Below, piece after piece: positions 22,900 through 26,431 of a stretch of 26,431 nt of DNA. This DNA is from Burkholderiales bacterium UBA2647 (GTDB lineage: Bacteria > Pseudomonadota > Gammaproteobacteria > Burkholderiales > Burkholderiaceae_E). Location: contig DENJ01000090.1 of the NCBI GenBank assembly GCA_002359635.1, positions 31,524 to 57,954 of the forward strand, read 5' to 3'. The notes beneath the pieces are model-generated. The model was given only the letters and a program-made list of their open reading frames with translations, searched no databases and had not been told where the DNA came from. Both the position numbers and the translations under genes were made by a program. Numbering within the stretch: the stretch's first letter is position 1; each line of letters opens with the position of its first letter.

Positions 22900-24663
22900 A
22901 TGGCTGAACCCTCACCGCCCAAGGGCGCGGCTGCCCCACACTTCATTCGCGCCATCATCGATCACGATCTTGCTTCGGGGCGGCTCAATCACAGAAGCTG
23001 GGCTGGATTTCCCTCCGACGCGCGACAGGCTGCAAACCAGGCTGATCAAGCGACCATCCGCACCCGCTTCCCACCGGAACCTAACGGCTATCTACACATC
23101 GGCCACGCTAAATCGATTTGCCTGAATTTCGGTCTGGCGAAGCATTATGGTGGACGCTGTCATATGCGCTTTGACGACACCAATCCGGTCAAAGAGGATC
23201 AGGAATTTGTCGATTCAATTCTTGATACAGTCAGCTGGCTCGGTTTTTCCTGGGAACATGAGCAAGAGAAAAATCTTTATTACGCTAGCGATTATTTCCA
23301 GTCACTTTTTGACTGTGCTGAATATTTGATCAAAGCTTCGCACGCCTATGTTGATGAGCAATCACCCGAAGACATGCGGGCGCGCCGTGGCAGTCTGACT
23401 GAGCCGGGAGAGGACTCACCTTTTCGGGATCGACCTGCCGAGGAAAGCCTGCGCCGGTTTCGCGAAATGCGAGCTGGCAAACATGCCGAGGGCAGCATGG
23501 TCTTGCGGGCGCGGATCGATATGCGCTCACCGAATCTCAATATGCGTGATCCGGCGCTCTACAGGATTCGTTTTGCCGAACACCATCGAACCGGCAACCA
23601 ATGGTGCATCTACCCGATGTATGACTATGCCCATCCGATTTCAGATGCACTTGAAAATATCACCCACTCGCTTTGCACCCTCGAATTTGAAGACCATCGC
23701 CCCTTTTATGACTGGGTTCTGGAACGCTTGGCTGAAGGCGGGTTCTTGCGCAGACCACTGCCGCAGCAAACGGAGTTCGCACGCCTTAATCTCTACTACA
23801 CCGTCACCAGCAAACGTAAGTTGCAAGAACTGGTCAGCAGCGGACGCGTCAAGGGCTGGGACGATCCCCGTATGCCAACCTTGGTGGGGCTTCGAAGACG
23901 CGGTTTCACGCCTGAATCGATTCAGCTTTTTTGTGAGCGCATTGGTGTTTCGAAGGCCAATCAATGGGTCGATCCCTCCGTGCTTGACATCGCATTGCGC
24001 GACGATTTGGAGACCAAGGCAAAGCGAGCCACGGCGGTCATCGACCCGGTAGGGCTAGAGATCGAGAACTGGCCTCATGGTCATCGCGAATCTTGCAAGG
24101 CGCCTTGGCACCCACATCATCCAGACTGGGGCGATCGCCAGTTCTATTGCACGGCTTCACTCTGGGTCGAGCGTGACGATGTGAAGGCGAGCGCTGAAAA
24201 GGGCTTTTTCAGACTGTTTCCGGGTAACCGGGTTCGGCTTCGCTACGGTTTTGTGATTGAATGTACCGCGGTCGATGTGGACCCGGAAGGCCATGTGCTG
24301 AGGGTGAAAGCTCGTTATTTTCCCGACTCACGCTCTGGAACTGCCGGGGCAGACAACTATAAAGTCAAGGGCAATATTCACTGGATTTCGGCCGACGAGG
24401 CACTTGCTGCCGAAGTACATCTTTATGAAAACCTTTTTAGTGATCCACAGCCTGATAGTGGCGACAAAGACTGGTTATCGCTGATCAACAAAGCATCACA
24501 CCGTGTCGTTCATGCTTGGCTGGAACCCAGTCTTGCTCATGCCAAGGCCACTGAACACTTCCAATTCGAGCGTTTAGGCTATTTTGTTGCTGACAGGCGG
24601 CTACATCGCAGCGATCACCCTGTCTTTCAAAGAACCGTCAGCCTAAAGCAGGCTAACCGCTGA
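22900..24663 (+). CDS. glnS: Glutaminyl-tRNA synthetase
   Basis: The 587-residue class I synthetase charges tRNA-Gln. HIGH is at residues 66-69 in RFPPEPNGYLHIGHAKS. The second ATP motif is the GlnRS form SKRKL at 304-308, followed by GWDDPRMPTLVGLRRRGFTPE. The C-terminal beta-barrel anticodon domains contain KGNIHWIS and end with FQRTVSLK. Compared with E. coli the segment between NFIRxIIDxDLASG and TRFPPEPNG carries about 20 extra residues (about 31-50). The discriminating features follow GlnRS rather than GluRS, so direct glutaminylation is expected. Confidence 0.96.
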   Translation: MAEPSPPKGAAAPHFIRAIIDHDLASGRLNHRSWAGFPSDARQAANQADQATIRTRFPPEPNGYLHIGHAKSICLNFGLAKHYGGRCHMRFDDTNPVKEDQEFVDSILDTVSWLGFSWEHEQEKNLYYASDYFQSLFDCAEYLIKASHAYVDEQSPEDMRARRGSLTEPGEDSPFRDRPAEESLRRFREMRAGKHAEGSMVLRARIDMRSPNLNMRDPALYRIRFAEHHRTGNQWCIYPMYDYAHPISDALENITHSLCTLEFEDHRPFYDWVLERLAEGGFLRRPLPQQTEFARLNLYYTVTSKRKLQELVSSGRVKGWDDPRMPTLVGLRRRGFTPESIQLFCERIGVSKANQWVDPSVLDIALRDDLETKAKRATAVIDPVGLEIENWPHGHRESCKAPWHPHHPDWGDRQFYCTASLWVERDDVKASAEKGFFRLFPGNRVRLRYGFVIECTAVDVDPEGHVLRVKARYFPDSRSGTAGADNYKVKGNIHWISADEALAAEVHLYENLFSDPQPDSGDKDWLSLINKASHRVVHAWLEPSLAHAKATEHFQFERLGYFVADRRLHRSDHPVFQRTVSLKQANR

Positions 24664-24739
24664 TTGATCTGCACGCTCTTGGGGGGATTACCCGGTCAAT
24701 GGGCGCTCGCCTAAGGCCTGCCCTGCCACATCTGGCGTA

Positions 24740-25420
24740 TCAGCCTAGGACGGCGTCTGACACATAAGGGTTGTGTTGGCGTTGCTCACCGAAACTCGAC
24801 ATCGGACCGTGCCCGGGCACGAATCGGGTGTCGTTGCCCATGGGCCAAAGTTCGCGTTGGATCGAGGCCAACAAGTCGGCATGATTACCCCTTGGAAAGT
24901 CAGTTCGACCGATAGAGCCGTCAAAAAGTACATCGCCCACGATCGCTAAGCCAACCGCCGGATGATGAAAGACAACATGACCTGGTGTGTGTCCGGGTGT
25001 GTGATGGACGTGAAGTCTTTGTTTCCCAAAGGTCAACTGATCGCCCTGCTTCAGCCAGCGGTCTGGCTTGAATGCCTTCAAGGCCGGAAAGCCAAAGCGC
25101 TGACCTTGCATCGGCAATTGATCGATCCAAAAAGCATCATCTTCATGCGGACCGATCAAAGCCACCTGATGCCGGTCCGCGTATTCACGCGATTGCCCGC
25201 AATGATCAATGTGACCATGCGTGAGCAGCACATAGGCGAGCGTCGCGTCGGTCTGTTTCAGCGCGCGATCAATCTTGTCCAAGTCGCCGCCTGGATCAAC
25301 GGCAACCGCTTGCAGCGTTTGCTTGCAAATCAGCAAGGAGCAGTTCTGTTCAAAAGGTGTTACCGGAATAATCCGCAAAGTTAGGCTCGGAGCCTTATCA
25401 TCTTCAAGCTTGGCTTGCAT
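24740..25420 (-). CDS. MBL-fold metallohydrolase (YcbL/glyoxalase II-like)
   Basis: The 226-residue protein has the metallo-beta-lactamase metal motif THGHIDH (67-73). The further ligands are in HHTPGHTPGHVVFH, the GDVLFDGSIGRTDFPRG segment and FVPGHGP. This set is typical of YcbL-type glyoxalase II-like thioester hydrolases, which hydrolyse S-lactoylglutathione or related thioesters. The ATG at 25420 overlaps the upstream DUF3108 stop as TGATG. Two in-frame GTG codons directly before it are possible alternative starts. It is convergent with glnS over a 76-bp gap with no evident terminator. Confidence 0.88.
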   Translation of the reverse strand: MQAKLEDDKAPSLTLRIIPVTPFEQNCSLLICKQTLQAVAVDPGGDLDKIDRALKQTDATLAYVLLTHGHIDHCGQSREYADRHQVALIGPHEDDAFWIDQLPMQGQRFGFPALKAFKPDRWLKQGDQLTFGKQRLHVHHTPGHTPGHVVFHHPAVGLAIVGDVLFDGSIGRTDFPRGNHADLLASIQRELWPMGNDTRFVPGHGPMSSFGEQRQHNPYVSDAVLG

Positions 25421-26431
25421 CACCACGATTCCTTTTGTAGCACTTGTTCAACGACGCGACCACGGCGATCTTCGACACGCAGCCGGACAGGCAGCATATC
25501 GCGATCAATATCCAACCATACCTCAATGCTCGCGTCTCGTTTGCCAGGGCGCGGTTCACGTTCAACCTTCAATAGCCGAAGCCTTTGTCCATCAATCGTG
25601 TCCTCAGCAATTGCCCGCGCAAAAAAACGATTCAGCTCGATATTCTTTGTAAGTATCAGCGGGATCTGGATGCCGGTCGACGATTGCAGTCGCTTTAACT
25701 GACTTCTGGCAAGCGCCGACAACTGCCAGGCGATACTGAGCCTATCCTGAACGCCTTGGGCGATCGGCAGACGGGCCCCGTCAGAGAGGCGGACTTCGCG
25801 TTGCTCCCAGTCCATTTGCGCCCATCGTTTGCCGCGTTGCCCGCGATGCTCTTCGTAATACGACGGCTGATAGCCCCACTCGGAGACCGTGCCCCTGCTC
25901 TCCTGGGTAAAGTCACCTTGAAAGAGCACCGCGGCAAAGCCTTGGGGTCTCGCGAGGCTGCGCAAAACATAAAGACTGTCGGTAACTTCCACCTCAAATC
26001 GGACGAGTGCCACAACGCTGTCATCCGCCCGATCGCCGTAATACATTTTATAATTCCACTGCCCCCGAAGTGCCTTGAGCTGTACCGGTAAGCGGGCCTG
26101 GATCATCGCCTCTCGGGATGCGCTTTCAGCTGCGGGCGCTGCTTGCGCCGCCGGAGCTTGCGTTTCATGCGGTGCCCGCATGGTGGCAGCCTGCTCGGCC
26201 TGCTCTTTTTCTTGTTGGCGCTGGTAGGCCTCGATACGCTCAGAGAGTGCTCTAAGCTCAGCTTCAAGCTCAGCTTTGCGAGCCTTGCCAGGCCTATCGG
26301 TAGCCGGGCTATCGCTAGGCGGGTTTACAGGCTTGCTAAGCGCTGTCTGATCCGCTTTTTTGTCCTCAGCTTGGGGCGCTCCAGGGACTCCTGCCCGTTC
26401 GTCTCGCGTATCTCCTGCTCTTTCGTCTCGC
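25420..26431 (-). CDS. DUF3108-family protein, N-terminus beyond the window
   Basis: The frame is open from the stop at 25420 to the window edge, giving at least 337 residues with the start missing. An ATG at 26181 exists but is unlikely, because the upstream frame is clean and protein-like. The C-terminal about 240 residues match the DUF3108 beta-rich fold (LRGQWNYKMYYGD, DFTQESRGTVSEWGYQPSYYEE, KNIELNRFFA, IEVWLDIDRDMLPVRLRV). Ahead of it lie a Pro/Ala-rich segment, a charged coiled coil (about 26186-26280) and a Pro/Asp-rich linker ending in RDERAG repeats at the edge. Such proteins are usually envelope-anchored; the anchor would be outside the window. It is coupled to the MBL gene. Function unknown. 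Confidence 0.75.
   Translation of the reverse strand, partial: RDERAGDTRDERAGVPGAPQAEDKKADQTALSKPVNPPSDSPATDRPGKARKAELEAELRALSERIEAYQRQQEKEQAEQAATMRAPHETQAPAAQAAPAAESASREAMIQARLPVQLKALRGQWNYKMYYGDRADDSVVALVRFEVEVTDSLYVLRSLARPQGFAAVLFQGDFTQESRGTVSEWGYQPSYYEEHRGQRGKRWAQMDWEQREVRLSDGARLPIAQGVQDRLSIAWQLSALARSQLKRLQSSTGIQIPLILTKNIELNRFFARAIAEDTIDGQRLRLLKVEREPRPGKRDASIEVWLDIDRDMLPVRLRVEDRRGRVVEQVLQKESW
26383..26430 (-). repeat. 24-bp tandem repeat encoding RDERAG units at window edge
   Basis: Two adjacent 24-bp units encode RDERAGDT and RDERAGVP in the linker of the DUF3108 protein. More copies may lie beyond the edge. The unit length preserves the frame. Confidence 0.6.

Noticed and set aside
24664..24739. 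Bidirectional terminator between glnS and the MBL gene
   Set aside because: Only short GC-rich pairings without a T tract on either strand were seen.

Overview
The window looks like a chromosomal segment of a betaproteobacterium, most likely order Burkholderiales. The reasons are the conserved blocks lptF-lptG divergent from pepA-holC-valS, alaS followed by a TusA-like gene, a Bug/TctC-type receptor with tctB and tctA, a SWIB protein with a histone-H1-like tail, and moderately high GC content. The genus cannot be named from sequence alone. No tRNA, rRNA, CRISPR array, insertion sequence or phage gene was seen.

Layout. (1) 93-3413 is an accessory catabolic-looking cluster. A divergent type II dehydroquinase homologue on + converges, with an 11-bp overlap, on a minus-strand operon: cupin, ThDP-dependent enzyme, two-domain EthD/Dabb-like protein. 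(2) 3414-3797 holds no recognisable gene. It contains a perfect 15-bp palindrome and a series of hairpins ending in a strong intrinsic terminator just ahead of the cupin ribosome-binding site. (3) 3798-6054 encodes LptG and LptF of the LPS exporter on -. (4) 6239-11288 encodes PepA, HolC and ValRS on +, with overlapping stop and start codons. (5) 11447-11848 encodes the SWIB/H1-like protein. (6) 11850-15462 on - encodes AlaRS, a TusA-like protein and a short-chain dehydrogenase, again coupled by overlaps. (7) 15718-22483 on + is a transport and catabolism block: tctC, tctB, tctA, a HAD type II protein, a gamma-glutamyltransferase-like Ntn hydrolase and a beta-hydroxyacid dehydrogenase. (8) 22508-24663 encodes an FKBP peptidyl-prolyl isomerase and GlnRS. 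(9) 24740-26431 on - encodes an MBL-fold hydrolase and a DUF3108 protein that runs off the window.

How the genes work together. Housekeeping functions (LPS export, three aminoacyl-tRNA synthetases, aminopeptidase, Pol III chi subunit) alternate with two accessory modules. The tct module would import a carboxylate and supply enzymes to process it. The first module pairs a dehydratase fold with altered substrate-contact residues with a ThDP lyase/hydrolase-type enzyme, a cupin and an EthD-like protein. Its reaction is unknown to me, and together with its structured leader it is the most likely place for undescribed biology here.
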